The translations under genes were made by a program, and so were the position numbers. Positions 8,335-18,030 of a stretch of DNA of 64,000 bases are shown in pieces; positions within the stretch are counted from its first letter, which is position 1, and each line of letters starts with the position of its first letter. The DNA is taken from assembly GCF_963920485.1 (NCBI RefSeq), contig NZ_OY986431.1:372001-436000 (forward strand), written 5' to 3'. A model generated the notes under the pieces. The model was given only the letters and a program-made list of their open reading frames with translations. It was not told the DNA's origin and searched no databases. The stretch comes from Cyanobium usitatum str. Tous (GTDB lineage Bacteria > Cyanobacteriota > Cyanobacteriia > PCC-6307 > Cyanobiaceae).

Positions 8335-9063
8335 ATGACCCTGCAGCAGCGCCGCGACCTGGCGTTTCTGGTGCTGGCTGGGATCTTCCTGGGCACCATG
8401 GGCATGCTCAACATCCTTGGCCTCACTCGCTTTCTGCAGTTGGGCACGATTGGCTCCTGGCCGATCGTGGTGGCGGTGGGGGCCCTGCCCTATCCGATCA
8501 CCTTTCTCTGCACCGACCTGATCAGTGAGCTGTGGGGAGAGCAGAAGGCCTCCCAGCTGGTGTGGGTGGGTCTGCTGCTCAACGGTTGGATTGTGCTGAT
8601 CCTTTGGCTTGGCGGCATCCTGCCGGGGCTGGCAGGCGCGCCCGATGCCACCTTCTTTGAGGTGCGCCGGCTCGCCTTCGGCGCGGTTGGCGCCTCGATG
8701 GTGGCTTACCTGGCGGCCCAGTTCACCGACGTGCGCCTATTCCATTTCTGGAAGCGCTTCAGTGGGGGCAAGGCCCTATGGCTGCGCAACAACGGCTCCA
8801 CCCTGGTGAGCCAGCTGGTGGACACCAGCGCTGTGGTGCTGATTAGTCACTACGCCAGCCATGTGCTGCCGCTGCGCCCCGGCGAGCCGGTGGTGCCCCA
8901 GCTGGCCTCCTTCATCGCCAGTGGCTACCTGTTCAAACTTGTGGCAGCCCTGGCTGACACCCTGCCCTTCTATGGCCTGGTGGCCTGGCTGCGGCGCTGG
9001 TTAGAGGTGCCGGGAGAAGGGGCTGAACTAGGGGAAGAAGCCCGTATCGGGGCTGGCTCCTAG
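8335..9063 (+). CDS. VUT-family (COG1738) membrane transporter, probable queuosine-precursor transporter
   Basis: 242 residues with about six membrane segments (FLVLAGIFLGTMGMLNILG, IVVAVGALPYPITFLCTDLI and others). The motif PITFLCTDLISELWG is characteristic of the VUT/YhhQ family, whose studied members import queuosine precursors (7-cyano- or 7-aminomethyl-7-deazaguanine). The usual family motif is present, but the substrate in this organism is inferred. Start set at ATG 8335, after a long non-homologous open stretch. A methyltransferase gene follows 31 bases later. Confidence 0.8.
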   Translation: MTLQQRRDLAFLVLAGIFLGTMGMLNILGLTRFLQLGTIGSWPIVVAVGALPYPITFLCTDLISELWGEQKASQLVWVGLLLNGWIVLILWLGGILPGLAGAPDATFFEVRRLAFGAVGASMVAYLAAQFTDVRLFHFWKRFSGGKALWLRNNGSTLVSQLVDTSAVVLISHYASHVLPLRPGEPVVPQLASFIASGYLFKLVAALADTLPFYGLVAWLRRWLEVPGEGAELGEEARIGAGS

Positions 9064-9094
9064 GTTGACCCCCATCTAAAGGGCAAGGCAAGGC

Positions 9095-9847
9095 ATGGGC
9101 GCGGTAGGGGAGCTGGAGTTGGGGGTGGAGCGGTTCTTGGCTGATGGCTTCGCCCTGCGCTCCCAGTTGGCCAGCTTCCTCGAGATTTCCCCCGAGGAGC
9201 TGGAGTGCCGCCTGCCCAGCAGCACCGACGACCTGGCCGCCCTACACCCCGGTGCCTTTGATCCAGATCAGGCGGGTCGCTTTTATGAAGACACTGTTGG
9301 CACCGGCCATCTGCTGGAGTTGGCGGCCTGGCACCTAGGCAGCGCCGACTACATCGCCGACACCCTGCGGCTGCAGCAGCGCTTTGCCCGCGGCCAGGTG
9401 CTCGACTTCGGCGGCGGTATTGGCAGCCATGCCCTGGCCGCGGCGGCTCTCCCCGAGGTGGAGCGGGTGTGGTTCGTGGATCTCAACCCCCACAACCGCG
9501 CCTTTGTGCAGGCACGCGCTGCCGAGCTCGGCCTGGGCGCCAAGTTGAGCTGCTATCGGGATATGGCTGATCCGGCCTTGCCTGGGCGCTTCGACACGAT
9601 CGTTTGCCTGGATGTGCTGGAACATCTGAGCGATCCTGCCGCCCAGTTGGCCCTGTTTGCAGAGCGCCTCTCCCCAGCCGGCATCGCCCTACTCAACTGG
9701 TATTTCTTCAAGGGATTTCAGGGCGAGTACCCCTTTCACTTCGATGCCCCAGAGCTGGTGGAGGCGTTTTTCCGCAGCCTGCAGAGCCGCTTTCTCGAGG
9801 TGTTTCACCCCTACCTGATCACCACCCGGGCCTACCGGTTGGCTTGA
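9095..9847 (+). CDS. class I SAM-dependent methyltransferase
   Basis: 250 residues. A helical N-terminal extension (residues 1-95) precedes a Rossmann methyltransferase domain: VLDFGGGIGSHALAAA is motif I, VWFVDLNPHNRAF supplies the acidic residue that binds SAM, and FDTIVCLDVLEHL is the post-motif strand seen in UbiE/COQ5-like enzymes. The substrate is unknown. It follows the VUT transporter closely and ends just before a terminator hairpin shared with the converging ribosomal protein genes. Confidence 0.8.
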   Translation: MGAVGELELGVERFLADGFALRSQLASFLEISPEELECRLPSSTDDLAALHPGAFDPDQAGRFYEDTVGTGHLLELAAWHLGSADYIADTLRLQQRFARGQVLDFGGGIGSHALAAAALPEVERVWFVDLNPHNRAFVQARAAELGLGAKLSCYRDMADPALPGRFDTIVCLDVLEHLSDPAAQLALFAERLSPAGIALLNWYFFKGFQGEYPFHFDAPELVEAFFRSLQSRFLEVFHPYLITTRAYRLA

Positions 9848-9872
9848 AAGGGGCCGTAACGCTGGGCATTAA

Positions 9873-9898
9873 AAAGCCGGTGGAGGTCCGCCGGCTTT
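9873..9898. terminator. intrinsic terminator, mainly for the leftward rplU-rpmA operon
   Basis: AAAGCCGG (9873-9880) and CCGGCTTT (9891-9898) form an 8-bp stem with a 10-base loop. Read leftward, the stem is followed by TTTTT, the classic intrinsic terminator tail. Rightward the tail is only TTT, so termination of the methyltransferase transcript is weaker. Confidence 0.75.
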
Positions 9899-9928
9899 AA
9901 GGAATCGCTTTAAGGGCCTGGGGCTAAT

Positions 9929-10192
9929 TCAGCCGATGGCAACGTTGATGCGCTTGCGGTTGCGCAGGCCGCGCTTGATGCTTTCGAAGTTGACTACACC
10001 ATCCACCAAGGCGAACAGGGTGTCGTCGGAGCCGCGGCCCACATTGACCCCGGGCAGCACCGAGGTGCCGCGCTGGCGAATCAGGATGGAGCCGGCGCTC
10101 ACGGTTTCACCGCCGTAGCGCTTGACGCCGAGGCGCTTGGAGTTTGAATCGCGGCCGTTGCGGGTTGAGCCTGTGCCTTTCTTGTGGGCCAT
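9929..10192 (-). CDS. rpmA: 50S ribosomal protein L27
   Basis: 87 residues beginning [20 protein letters not shown], the L27 signature; RQRGT and [12 protein letters not shown] also match. L27's N-terminal tail reaches the peptidyl-transferase centre. There is no extra N-terminal extension of the type cleaved in Firmicutes. The gene follows rplU by 55 bases on the same strand and ends before the terminator at 9873-9898. Confidence 0.97.
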   Translation of the reverse strand: MAHKKGTGSTRNGRDSNSKRLGVKRYGGETVSAGSILIRQRGTSVLPGVNVGRGSDDTLFALVDGVVNFESIKRGLRNRKRINVAIG

Positions 10193-10247
10193 GGATCGGG
10201 GGTATCAGCGAGTGGGTATGGAAATTGAAGAGGGAGCGGTAAACAGC

Positions 10248-10613
10248 TCAGGCCAGAGCTTTGCCACCTAGGGAAATCGATTCGACCATCACCCGGGTCA
10301 ACTCCTGACGGTGACCGTTCTTGCGCCTGGTCTTTTTCTTAGGGCGCATCTTGTAAATGATGATCTTGGGGCCGCGGCGATGGGCCATCACCTTGAGCTC
10401 AACGCTGGCTCCTTTGACGTACGGCTGGCCCAGGGTCGTGGTTTTGCCGTCGTTGATCAACAACACGTTGTCGATGGTCAAGGTGCCGTCGACATCGATG
10501 CCAAGGCGGTCGAGGTCGTAGTAGCGGTTTGGCTGCAGCCAGAACTGCTGGCCTGACGCCTCAACAATGGCGTAGGCGCCACTGGTGGCTGCGGATTCGG
10601 TGGTAGGGCTCAT
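10248..10613 (-). CDS. rplU: 50S ribosomal protein L21
   Basis: 121 residues. [24 protein letters not shown] at the N-terminus and [21 protein letters not shown] near the C-terminus identify L21, which binds 23S rRNA. It has a roughly 12-residue Ser/Thr-rich N-terminal extension before the conserved part. First gene of a two-gene operon with rpmA; divergent from kaiA across about 200 bases. Confidence 0.96.
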   Translation of the reverse strand: MSPTTESAATSGAYAIVEASGQQFWLQPNRYYDLDRLGIDVDGTLTIDNVLLINDGKTTTLGQPYVKGASVELKVMAHRRGPKIIIYKMRPKKKTRRKNGHRQELTRVMVESISLGGKALA

Positions 10614-10657
10614 GGCGGCAAGAGCGTGGCCAGGCTGACGGAGCCCCCTCTAAGCCA

Positions 10658-10675
10658 AGGGTTTCAGCAAACCCT
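10658..10675. promoter_or_regulatory. hairpin in the rplU leader / rplU-kaiA divergent region
   Basis: AGGGTTT and AAACCCT pair perfectly around a CAGC tetraloop, 45 bases upstream of the rplU start. It would lie in the rplU 5' leader if transcription starts further upstream. L21 operons in many bacteria carry leader structures, but no consensus was compared here. The rest of this 200-base divergent region must also hold the kaiA promoter. Confidence 0.35.
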
Positions 10676-10812
10676 GAGCCCGAAAAGAGACTCGGCGTCA
10701 TTCGGCCTGGCGCACAATCGAAAAACAAACAATAATCCTCCCGTCTGGCCCTTCCTTTCGTCAACATTCAGGGGCCTTTCCCGCGGGGGTTGCCCCGCTG
10801 CCAAAGCGGTCC

Positions 10813-11673
10813 ATGCCCGAACCGGCCCTCACCATCGCCTCTCTGATCAGAGATCCCCGCTTGCGGCAAGCGTGCTCCCACTGGCTGGTCGGGGGGCGTT
10901 GCCGCATGGTCTGGGTGGATCCCACCAGCAACCCCCTGGTGGAGCTTGAGCAGCGCCGCGAGGAATTTGACGCCGTGCTGCTGGAGCAGGGGGCCCTCAG
11001 CCCCGAGGACTGCCGCGCCTTTGGGGATCTGGGACTGCTGCTGCCGGCGGTGGTGATCGGTGGCGTGGGAGGCCAGATCGAACTCCATCAAGCGGAGGTG
11101 CACCTGCCCCCCGATCAGCTTGAGCAGCTCAGCTACAGCCTGGATGCGGCTGTCTCCCGCTACCTGCGCGAAGGCCTAGCCGGCTCCGAGAGCTCCCCTG
11201 CTGGCCAGAGCACCGAAACCCCCGATCGCTGGAAGCTGGCCAACCGGCTGAAGGGCCGCGTCGGCTTTGTTGGGGTTTTCTACAAGCGTGATCCAGCCCG
11301 CTTTCTACGTAACCTGAGAGAGCAGGAGCGCGAAGAGTTGATCCATTCTTTGGAGCGCACCTATCGAGACCTGCTGCTCAGTTATTTCCGGGATCCGGCC
11401 GCGGCAAACCAGGCCCTGGAAAGTTTCGTCAATACGGCTTTTTTCAGTGATTTACCCATTACTAAAACTGTTGAGATTCACATGAATCTCATTGATGGCT
11501 TCTCCAAACAGCTCAAGCTGGAAGGGCACAAGAACGATTTCCTCCAGGATTATCGGCTGGCCCTGCTCGATGTGATGGCCCATCTCTGCGAGATGTACCG
11601 CCGCTCAATTCCAGCCGATGCCCCTTTGACTGGTTTGCCGGTCCAGGCGTCCGGCCAGCCCACGATGGCTTGA
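10813..11673 (+). CDS. kaiA: circadian clock protein KaiA
   Basis: 286 residues, the length of full KaiA. Residues about 1-135 are the pseudo-receiver domain, and residues about 170-275 are the helical C-terminal domain ([62 protein letters not shown]). KaiA binds the KaiC tail and stimulates KaiC autophosphorylation. Its presence separates this organism from Prochlorococcus, which lost kaiA. kaiB follows 19 bases later with a strong ribosome-binding site. Confidence 0.96.
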   Translation: MPEPALTIASLIRDPRLRQACSHWLVGGRCRMVWVDPTSNPLVELEQRREEFDAVLLEQGALSPEDCRAFGDLGLLLPAVVIGGVGGQIELHQAEVHLPPDQLEQLSYSLDAAVSRYLREGLAGSESSPAGQSTETPDRWKLANRLKGRVGFVGVFYKRDPARFLRNLREQEREELIHSLERTYRDLLLSYFRDPAAANQALESFVNTAFFSDLPITKTVEIHMNLIDGFSKQLKLEGHKNDFLQDYRLALLDVMAHLCEMYRRSIPADAPLTGLPVQASGQPTMA

Positions 11674-11676
11674 ACC

Positions 11677-11682
11677 AGGAGG
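11677..11682 (+). promoter_or_regulatory. strong ribosome-binding site of kaiB
   Basis: A perfect AGGAGG lies 10 bases before the kaiB ATG and just after the kaiA stop. Few genes in this window have such a complete Shine-Dalgarno sequence, which fits the need for more KaiB than KaiA protein. Confidence 0.7.
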
Positions 11683-11692
11683 TTTCTTTACC

Positions 11693-12085
11693 ATGAATCC
11701 ACGCAAGACCTACATCCTCAAGCTCTACGTGGCGGGCAATACGCCCAACTCGATGCGTGCCTTGAAAACACTGCGGAATATCCTGGAAACGGAATTCCGG
11801 GGCGTATATGCCCTCAAGGTGATTGATGTGTTGAAAAATCCTCAGCTAGCTGAGGAGGACAAGATTCTCGCCACTCCCACTTTGGCCAAGATCCTGCCGC
11901 CACCCGTGCGCCGCATCATCGGCGATCTCTCCGATCGGGAGCGGGTGCTGATCGGGCTTGATTTGCTCTACGAAGAGCTCAGTGAGGAGGTCTTGGAAGA
12001 GGAATTATGCGACGACGACGGCATGGAAAATCCGTCGGTTTTGGTTCCTACAGATCCTCTCCCTTCTCTTGAGCCTCTGCCCTGA
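11693..12085 (+). CDS. kaiB: circadian clock protein KaiB with C-terminal extension
   Basis: 130 residues. Residues 1-100 are standard KaiB ([64 protein letters not shown]). KaiB switches fold to bind the KaiC CI ring, sequesters KaiA and drives dephosphorylation. Compared with the ~102-residue S. elongatus protein it carries an extra acidic, then Pro-rich tail ([15 protein letters not shown]... [12 protein letters not shown]). kaiC starts 28 bases downstream. Confidence 0.96.
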   Translation: MNPRKTYILKLYVAGNTPNSMRALKTLRNILETEFRGVYALKVIDVLKNPQLAEEDKILATPTLAKILPPPVRRIIGDLSDRERVLIGLDLLYEELSEEVLEEELCDDDGMENPSVLVPTDPLPSLEPLP

Positions 12086-12113
12086 GTAGTTTTTCTTCAG
12101 ATCTCTTCCCTCG

Positions 12114-13655
12114 ATGCAGGAACCAAGACCCACCAGCAACCCCTTGATGCAGGTTCAGAAGCTCCCGACTGGGATCGAGGGCTTCGACGACGTGTGCCAT
12201 GGCGGCTTGCCCATCGGCCGCTCCACCCTGATCAGTGGTACGTCAGGTACCGGTAAGACGGTGTTTTCTCTCAACTTCCTCTACAACGGCATTCGTCAGT
12301 ACAACGAACCTGGAATCTTCGTAACCTTTGAAGAATCGCCCCTAGATATTCTGCGTAATGCGGCCAGCTTTGGCTGGGATCTGCAAGAGATGGTGGAGCA
12401 AGACAAACTCTTTATTCTGGATGCCTCGCCGGATCCGGAAGGCCAAGATGTGGCGGGAAGTTTTGATCTGTCCGGCTTGATTGAGCGAATTAATTATGCG
12501 ATTCGCAAATACAAAGCCCGCCGAGTAGCGATTGATTCGATCACGGCTGTATTTCAGCAATACGATGCGGTTTCCGTGGTGCGCCGCGAGATTTTCCGCC
12601 TTATTGCCAGGTTGAAGGAAATTGGTGTCACCACGGTGATGACCACCGAGAGGATCGATGAATACGGTCCGATTGCTCGCTACGGGGTTGAAGAATTTGT
12701 TTCTGACAACGTGGTGATTCTCCGCAACGTGCTGGAGGGGGAGCGGCGGCGCCGTACCGCGGAGATTCTCAAGCTGCGCGGCACCACCCACATGAAGGGC
12801 GAGTTTCCTTTCACGATGGGTAGCCACGGCATCAGTGTTTTCCCGCTGGGAGCCATGCGCCTCACCCAGCGCTCCTCAAATGTGCGGCTCAGCTCCGGCG
12901 TGCCCAGGCTCGACGAGATGTGCGGCGGCGGCTTCTTCAAGGATTCGATCATCCTGGCCACCGGTGCCACGGGTACGGGTAAAACCCTGCTGGTGTCCAA
13001 ATTTGTTGAGGATGCTTGCCGCTCCAAGGAGAGAGCAATCCTGTTCGCCTACGAGGAGTCCCGCGCCCAGCTGCTACGCAATGCCACCAGTTGGGGTATT
13101 GATTTTGAGCAGATGGAGCAGGATGGCCTGCTCAAGATCATTTGCGCCTATCCCGAGTCCACGGGTTTGGAAGATCATCTCCAAATCATCAAAACTGAGA
13201 TAGGCCAGTTCAAGCCATCGCGGATGGCGATCGATTCCCTAAGTGCCCTAGCCCGGGGCGTGAGTCACAACGCCTTTAGGCAGTTTGTTATTGGCGTTAC
13301 TGGTTATGCCAAGCAGGAGGAGATTGCCGGTTTCTTTACGAACACCTCCGAAGAGTTCATGGGCAGCCATTCGATCACCGACTCCCATATCTCCACAATC
13401 ACCGACACGATCCTGCTGCTCCAATACGTGGAGATCCGCGGTGAGATGGCCCGTGCCTTGAACGTGTTCAAAATGCGTGGCTCCTGGCACGACAAGGGCA
13501 TCCGTGAATTCGTGATCACCAGCAACGGCCCTGAGATCAAGGATTCCTTTTCCAACTTCGAGCGCATCATCTCCGGGGTGCCCCACCGGATCACCACCGA
13601 CGAACGCAGCGAGCTCTCCCGTATCGCCCGCAGCGTCGCCGACGACGAGATTTAA
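12114..13655 (+). CDS. kaiC: circadian clock ATPase/kinase KaiC
   Basis: 513 residues forming duplicated CI and CII RecA-like domains. CI has Walker A GTSGTGKT and catalytic Glu pair at residues 73-74; CII has GATGTGKT and Glu pair at 314-315. The phosphorylation sites Ser427 and Thr428 (SHISTITDT) correspond to Ser431/Thr432 of S. elongatus, a constant offset of four, so both the ATPase and the phosphorylation cycle should be intact. The C-terminal tail that binds KaiA is present. The gene ends 2 bases before the converging kinase gene ends. Confidence 0.97.
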   Translation: MQEPRPTSNPLMQVQKLPTGIEGFDDVCHGGLPIGRSTLISGTSGTGKTVFSLNFLYNGIRQYNEPGIFVTFEESPLDILRNAASFGWDLQEMVEQDKLFILDASPDPEGQDVAGSFDLSGLIERINYAIRKYKARRVAIDSITAVFQQYDAVSVVRREIFRLIARLKEIGVTTVMTTERIDEYGPIARYGVEEFVSDNVVILRNVLEGERRRRTAEILKLRGTTHMKGEFPFTMGSHGISVFPLGAMRLTQRSSNVRLSSGVPRLDEMCGGGFFKDSIILATGATGTGKTLLVSKFVEDACRSKERAILFAYEESRAQLLRNATSWGIDFEQMEQDGLLKIICAYPESTGLEDHLQIIKTEIGQFKPSRMAIDSLSALARGVSHNAFRQFVIGVTGYAKQEEIAGFFTNTSEEFMGSHSITDSHISTITDTILLLQYVEIRGEMARALNVFKMRGSWHDKGIREFVITSNGPEIKDSFSNFERIISGVPHRITTDERSELSRIARSVADDEI

Positions 13656-13657
13656 AT

Positions 13658-15628
13658 CTAGGCCTGGTCGTAGCGGCGTCGCTCGGCCAGTAACCGCAGT
13701 TCGTCCGTGTCTGAATTTTCTAGAGGCAAGTCAAACCAGAAGGTGCTGCCCACCCCTAGGGCACTGGCCATGCGCACCTGGGTGCCGTGTTTTTCGAGGT
13801 TGCCCCGCACAATCGATAGGCCCAAGCCAGTGCCAGCTTCGGTGTGCACTGCATTTTCAACTCGATAGAAGCGATCAAAAATGCACTCCTGATCTGCATC
13901 CGAGATGCCGCAGCCGCTGTCGGCGATTTCGATTCGAATCCGGGGTAGGGGCGAGGTGAGATCGCAGCTAGGGCTGTCGCTGCTGGGTTCGTTGCCCGGG
14001 GTAAGCACGCAAAGATCGGGCCAGGGGTAGGCCCGCAATTGCAGCAGCCCACCTTTGGGGGTGAACTTGAGGGCATTGCCCACCAGGTTGTCGAAGACTT
14101 GCAGCAGCAGGTCCCAGTTGCCCAGGATGCGCGGCAGCTGGGGATCGGCTTCAAAGGCCAGGGAGACGCCCTTTTCATCGGCATTGAGCCGGTAGGTGCG
14201 CAGGATCTGCTCGATGGCTGGGGCCAGCTCCAGCGGCTCAAGGTTCCACTCCCGCTCCGACTCCAGCCGGGATAGGTCAAGTACGTCGTTGACAAGCCTG
14301 GTGAGCCGGTCGGCTTCGGCGTTGGCGATCCCCAGAAATTCGCGCTTTTCCTCTTCGCTGAGCTGGTCGCCTAGGTCGTGGAGGGTTTCCACGTAACTCT
14401 TTATGTTGCACAGCGGCGTGCGCAGCTCGTGGGAGACATTGCTGATGAAGCGGCTTTGGGCGGCATTGAGCTCCACCTCGCGGGTTAGGTCTTGGATGGT
14501 CATGGCGATGCCCTTGAGGCTTTCGCCGCTGGCATCACTCACCGACTGCAAAACGATGCGCAGGGTGCGGATCGGTTCACCAAAACTGCAACGCACATCG
14601 GCGCTTTCTCGGTCGCGGCAGGTCACGCTGTCGAGGGCTGGCTGCACCTCCATCGCCAGCCGTTCCGGCAGCTCGGCAATCAGATCCTTGCCCTCGAGGT
14701 TGCGTCCCTCCCAGCGGAACAGGCGACGGGAGGTGGGGTTGGCCAGCACAATTGCGCCCTCGGCATCAAGCAGCACCGCCCCGTCGGCCATCTTGGCGAT
14801 CAGCGACTGCTGCTTCACCTGGGCGGCGGTTAGCTCTTCGATGTTTGCTGCTTTGTAGTCCTCCAGCTGGGAGGCCATGGTGTTGAAGCCGTCGAGCAGC
14901 TCCCCCAATTCCCCTCCCACCGGCAGGGCCAGCCGGGTTTCGAAGTTGCCGCCAGCAATAGAGCGCACCCCCTGCAGCAGCTCTTTCACGGGGCGCGTGA
15001 TGGTGAGGGCATTGAAAACCGCCCCCAAAATCACCAGCACCCAGATTGAGATGAACACAGCCACAGTCACCTCCCGGGTGAGGGCGGCACTGGTAAGCAG
15101 GGTTTCGTTGGGATTGATGCCCAGGGCCAGCACGCCGAGATAGCGGCCGTCGCTCACCATCGGTACAAACACATCGGTCACCTGGCCGCCTGGGCTGAGG
15201 TGCTGGCGGATCAGGGGCGTGTCAGGCCGTTTCTGTAGGTCTGCGGGCAATTCGAGGCGGCGGCTGAGCAGCAGCTCGCTGCTGCCTGAGCTGGCGCCGA
15301 TCGGAATGCCTAGGTAGATCACCCCCTCTGGGTCGGCGAAAAAGATGTAGCGAAGACTGCGGCTGGATCGCCAGAATCGATCCGCTACCGCCGCTAGCTC
15401 CCGGTCGTTGCCCTCCGCAACCAAAGGCGTGATGTTGGCTGAGAGCAGCAGGCCCAGGTCTCGGGCGTAGCGGGTATCGCTCAGCTGGGCATCTCTCTGG
15501 ATGCCGTTGAGGGCCAAAAAGGTGAAGCCCGTCATCAGCAGGCTCACCACCAGGGTGGCCACAGCCAGCAGCTTGGTCTGCAGGCTGAATTCCGCCCACC
15601 AGCGGCCCATGGCCTGGCGCCAGCTCAT
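13658..15628 (-). CDS. nblS: NblS/DspA-type sensor histidine kinase
   Basis: 656 residues: membrane segment (about 20-42), periplasmic sensor region, second segment (about 190-212), HAMP, PAS (about 270-385), HisKA with His400 in SNVSHELRTPL, and HATPase with NLVGNALKF, ADSGCGI and GTGLGLSIV. This is the architecture and length of NblS (Hik33/DspA, Ycf26), the conserved cyanobacterial kinase that controls responses to strong light and nutrient stress through RpaB. Its position between kaiC and purD is the usual picocyanobacterial arrangement. Its start overlaps the purD stop by 4 bases. Confidence 0.88.
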   Translation of the reverse strand: MSWRQAMGRWWAEFSLQTKLLAVATLVVSLLMTGFTFLALNGIQRDAQLSDTRYARDLGLLLSANITPLVAEGNDRELAAVADRFWRSSRSLRYIFFADPEGVIYLGIPIGASSGSSELLLSRRLELPADLQKRPDTPLIRQHLSPGGQVTDVFVPMVSDGRYLGVLALGINPNETLLTSAALTREVTVAVFISIWVLVILGAVFNALTITRPVKELLQGVRSIAGGNFETRLALPVGGELGELLDGFNTMASQLEDYKAANIEELTAAQVKQQSLIAKMADGAVLLDAEGAIVLANPTSRRLFRWEGRNLEGKDLIAELPERLAMEVQPALDSVTCRDRESADVRCSFGEPIRTLRIVLQSVSDASGESLKGIAMTIQDLTREVELNAAQSRFISNVSHELRTPLCNIKSYVETLHDLGDQLSEEEKREFLGIANAEADRLTRLVNDVLDLSRLESEREWNLEPLELAPAIEQILRTYRLNADEKGVSLAFEADPQLPRILGNWDLLLQVFDNLVGNALKFTPKGGLLQLRAYPWPDLCVLTPGNEPSSDSPSCDLTSPLPRIRIEIADSGCGISDADQECIFDRFYRVENAVHTEAGTGLGLSIVRGNLEKHGTQVRMASALGVGSTFWFDLPLENSDTDELRLLAERRRYDQA

Positions 15629-16953
15629 CGGCTGCGCACCTGATGGCCGATGTCGCGGCGGAAGGTCATGCCCTCAAAGTGCACCTGGGCTAGCCCGGCG
15701 TAGGCCCGCTCGAAGGCGGTATCAAAGTCGTCGGCCTGGGCCACCAGCGCCAGCACCCGGCCGCCGCTGGTTAGGCAGCGGCCGTGGTCATCTCGGCTGG
15801 TGCCGGCATGGAACAGCTGCAACTGGTCGGTGGGGTGCAGGGCGCTTTCGATGGGGTCGCCGCGGCGCAGCTCACCCGGGTAGCCCTCCGCAGCGGCGAT
15901 AACGCAGGCACTGCAGCCTGGATGGATGGTGAGGGCTGGTGCTTGGTCGAGGCTGCCGTTGGCGCAGGCCAACAGAATTTGGGCTAGCTCCGGCCCCAGC
16001 AATGGCATCAGGGTTTCGCACTCCGGATCGCCGAAGCGGCAATTGAATTCGATCACGCTTGGTCCGGCTGCGGTGAGCATCAAGCCGGCGTAGATCACGC
16101 CTCGGTAGTCGATGCCTCGAGCCCGCAGGGCGGCCACGGTGGGCTCAAGCACCAGCTGACGCACCTCTTCTAGGCCGGCTGCATCCAATAGGGGAGCTGG
16201 GGCGTAGGCGCCCATGCCGCCGGTGTTGGCGCCGGTGTCGCCCTCGCCGATGCGCTTGTGATCCTGGGCAGTGGGCAGCAGCACCATGCGCTGGCCATCG
16301 CAGAGGGCGAATACGGACACTTCGGGGCCAACGGTGCGCTCCTCCAAGACCAAAAAGGCGCTTGCCAATTCGGCGCCAGCCGCCTTGTGGCCTGCGTCGA
16401 AGCGGCCGGCAAAAATCTCCTCGATGGCGGCTCGGGCTTCCTCAACGCTTTCGGCCACCGTGACGCCTTTGCCGGCGGCCAGGCCATCGGCCTTCACCAC
16501 CAGGGGGCGCCCTTGGCTCGTCAAAATTTCCAGAGCCTGCTCGCGGCTGTTTGCGGCCCAGTAGCCGGCAGTGGGAATGCCGGCCTCCTGCATCAGCGCT
16601 TTAGCCCACTGTTTACTTGCCTCCAGTTGCGCCCCATCGGCCCCCGGGCCGAAGCAGGGGAATCCCGCGGCGCGCAAGCTGTCGGCCAGGCCAGCCGCCA
16701 GGGGGGCTTCTGGACCCACCACCACCAGTTCAATGGCTAGGTCGCGGCAGGCGGCCTGGAGCCCGTCCTGGTCGGATTCGGCGATGGCCAGTTGCTGGCA
16801 GCCCGGTAGGTCGCAGCTGCCCCCGTTGCCAGGGGTAATCCAGACCGCCTCAACGCCTGGCGAGCGGGCCAGGGCCCAGCCCAGCGCGTTCTCGCGGCCA
16901 CCAGCTCCGATCACCAGGATCCTCGCGGGTGTTGGACAGGAGGCAGGGGGCAT
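15625..16953 (-). CDS. purD: phosphoribosylamine-glycine ligase
   Basis: 442 residues. Ligates glycine to 5-phosphoribosylamine with ATP, step two of de novo purine synthesis. ILVIGAGGRENALGWAL at the N-terminus, PLVVKADGLAAGKGV (ATP-grasp) and EFNCRFGDPECET are family signatures. The ATG at 16953 is chosen because homology begins within ten residues; the frame is open for 69 more bases. It is translationally coupled to nblS downstream. purC lies nearby on the opposite strand. Confidence 0.95.
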   Translation of the reverse strand: MPPASCPTPARILVIGAGGRENALGWALARSPGVEAVWITPGNGGSCDLPGCQQLAIAESDQDGLQAACRDLAIELVVVGPEAPLAAGLADSLRAAGFPCFGPGADGAQLEASKQWAKALMQEAGIPTAGYWAANSREQALEILTSQGRPLVVKADGLAAGKGVTVAESVEEARAAIEEIFAGRFDAGHKAAGAELASAFLVLEERTVGPEVSVFALCDGQRMVLLPTAQDHKRIGEGDTGANTGGMGAYAPAPLLDAAGLEEVRQLVLEPTVAALRARGIDYRGVIYAGLMLTAAGPSVIEFNCRFGDPECETLMPLLGPELAQILLACANGSLDQAPALTIHPGCSACVIAAAEGYPGELRRGDPIESALHPTDQLQLFHAGTSRDDHGRCLTSGGRVLALVAQADDFDTAFERAYAGLAQVHFEGMTFRRDIGHQVRSR

Positions 16954-17037
16954 GGACCGGACGGGAGGTGGGATGGGAGCGAAAGCTCTTCTAAGTTGAA
17001 ACGTGGTGCGGGGGGCCGCCAAGCCCTGTCTCTAGAC

Positions 17038-18030
17038 ATGCCAGCAATACCAGCGCCATTCTCCCCCCGGGCCCGGCTGTTGCCAATTTTTGGCGCTGCG
17101 CTGGCTGGCCTTATCGCCGTCGCCCCTGCCCCAGAAGCGCAAGCCAAAACCACAGCTGCCAGCACTGATCCAGCCCTGATTGCCCTGCTGCGCGATGGAG
17201 ATCTCAATGCCCTCGAAGCTGCCTGTGTCAGTGCCGTGCGGCGGCGCGATGGGCCGTTGTTGCGCCAGCTGCAACAGCGGCTGCTCTCCATCCACCCAGC
17301 CCCCCAGCCTCTTGCGGTGGTGCTGGCTAATGCCCACAGCTTGTTGAGCTGCCAGGCCCCTGACGGGGCCCTGCAGGTGCTGGAGCGGGTGGGGCCGGCA
17401 CCTGGCGCTGAGCGGACCCAGTGGCTGGTTTTGCAGTGGCGTGCTGCCCAGGCGGGCTTGCACCACCAGCTGGCGGCCGATGCCCTCGAGCGGCTCGCTG
17501 CTGGCAACCTTGGGCAGCTGGAGTTGCTGGAGTTGCCGGTGGGCCAGCAAAAGGATGGCTCCCCGATCAATCGCCCAGCCCTGGATCTGTTGGCGGACCA
17601 TCTCGAAAGCCTGGGTCAACGGCAACGGGCCGCGGAGGTGTTGATCAGCAGCTCCCAGCCCGGCGCGGCGACGGCGGCCCGGCTGGCTCAGGCGGTAGCG
17701 CTTTTTGGAGCCCTACCAGCTCCTGAGCAGGACCGGCTGCTGGAGCTGGCCCTCGAGCAGGCGGCGTCTTCAGGTAGCTGGGGGCTGGTAGCTGAGATCC
17801 TCGACCAGCAGCTGGCCCTGGCCAGCAGTACGCCGGAGCAGGTCGCCCGGGCAACGGAGCGGCGCTTGCGCCTCAGCGCCCGTATCGACGATGCCTACGG
17901 TGAGTGGCTGTTGCAGCGGCGGGATCCAGCTGCCCTGTCCCGGCAGGGTGATCTGGAGCGTCAACTTCGCACCCCCCGAGCCCCTGGTGGCCATGCCGCC
18001 GCACCGCAGTCCCCCGATCCCCAGCCATGA
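17038..18030 (+). CDS. exported helical-repeat protein, unknown function
   Basis: 330 residues from the ATG at 17038 (a TTG at 16996 is the longer alternative). An N-terminal signal-like segment ([26 protein letters not shown]) ends in an AQA cleavage-like site. The rest is almost all helix with Leu/Ala periodicity such as [18 protein letters not shown], resembling TPR-type repeats. No named family recognised. Its stop overlaps the purC start by 4 bases, so it probably forms one transcript with purC; the functional link is unclear. Confidence 0.65.
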   Translation: MPAIPAPFSPRARLLPIFGAALAGLIAVAPAPEAQAKTTAASTDPALIALLRDGDLNALEAACVSAVRRRDGPLLRQLQQRLLSIHPAPQPLAVVLANAHSLLSCQAPDGALQVLERVGPAPGAERTQWLVLQWRAAQAGLHHQLAADALERLAAGNLGQLELLELPVGQQKDGSPINRPALDLLADHLESLGQRQRAAEVLISSSQPGAATAARLAQAVALFGALPAPEQDRLLELALEQAASSGSWGLVAEILDQQLALASSTPEQVARATERRLRLSARIDDAYGEWLLQRRDPAALSRQGDLERQLRTPRAPGGHAAAPQSPDPQP

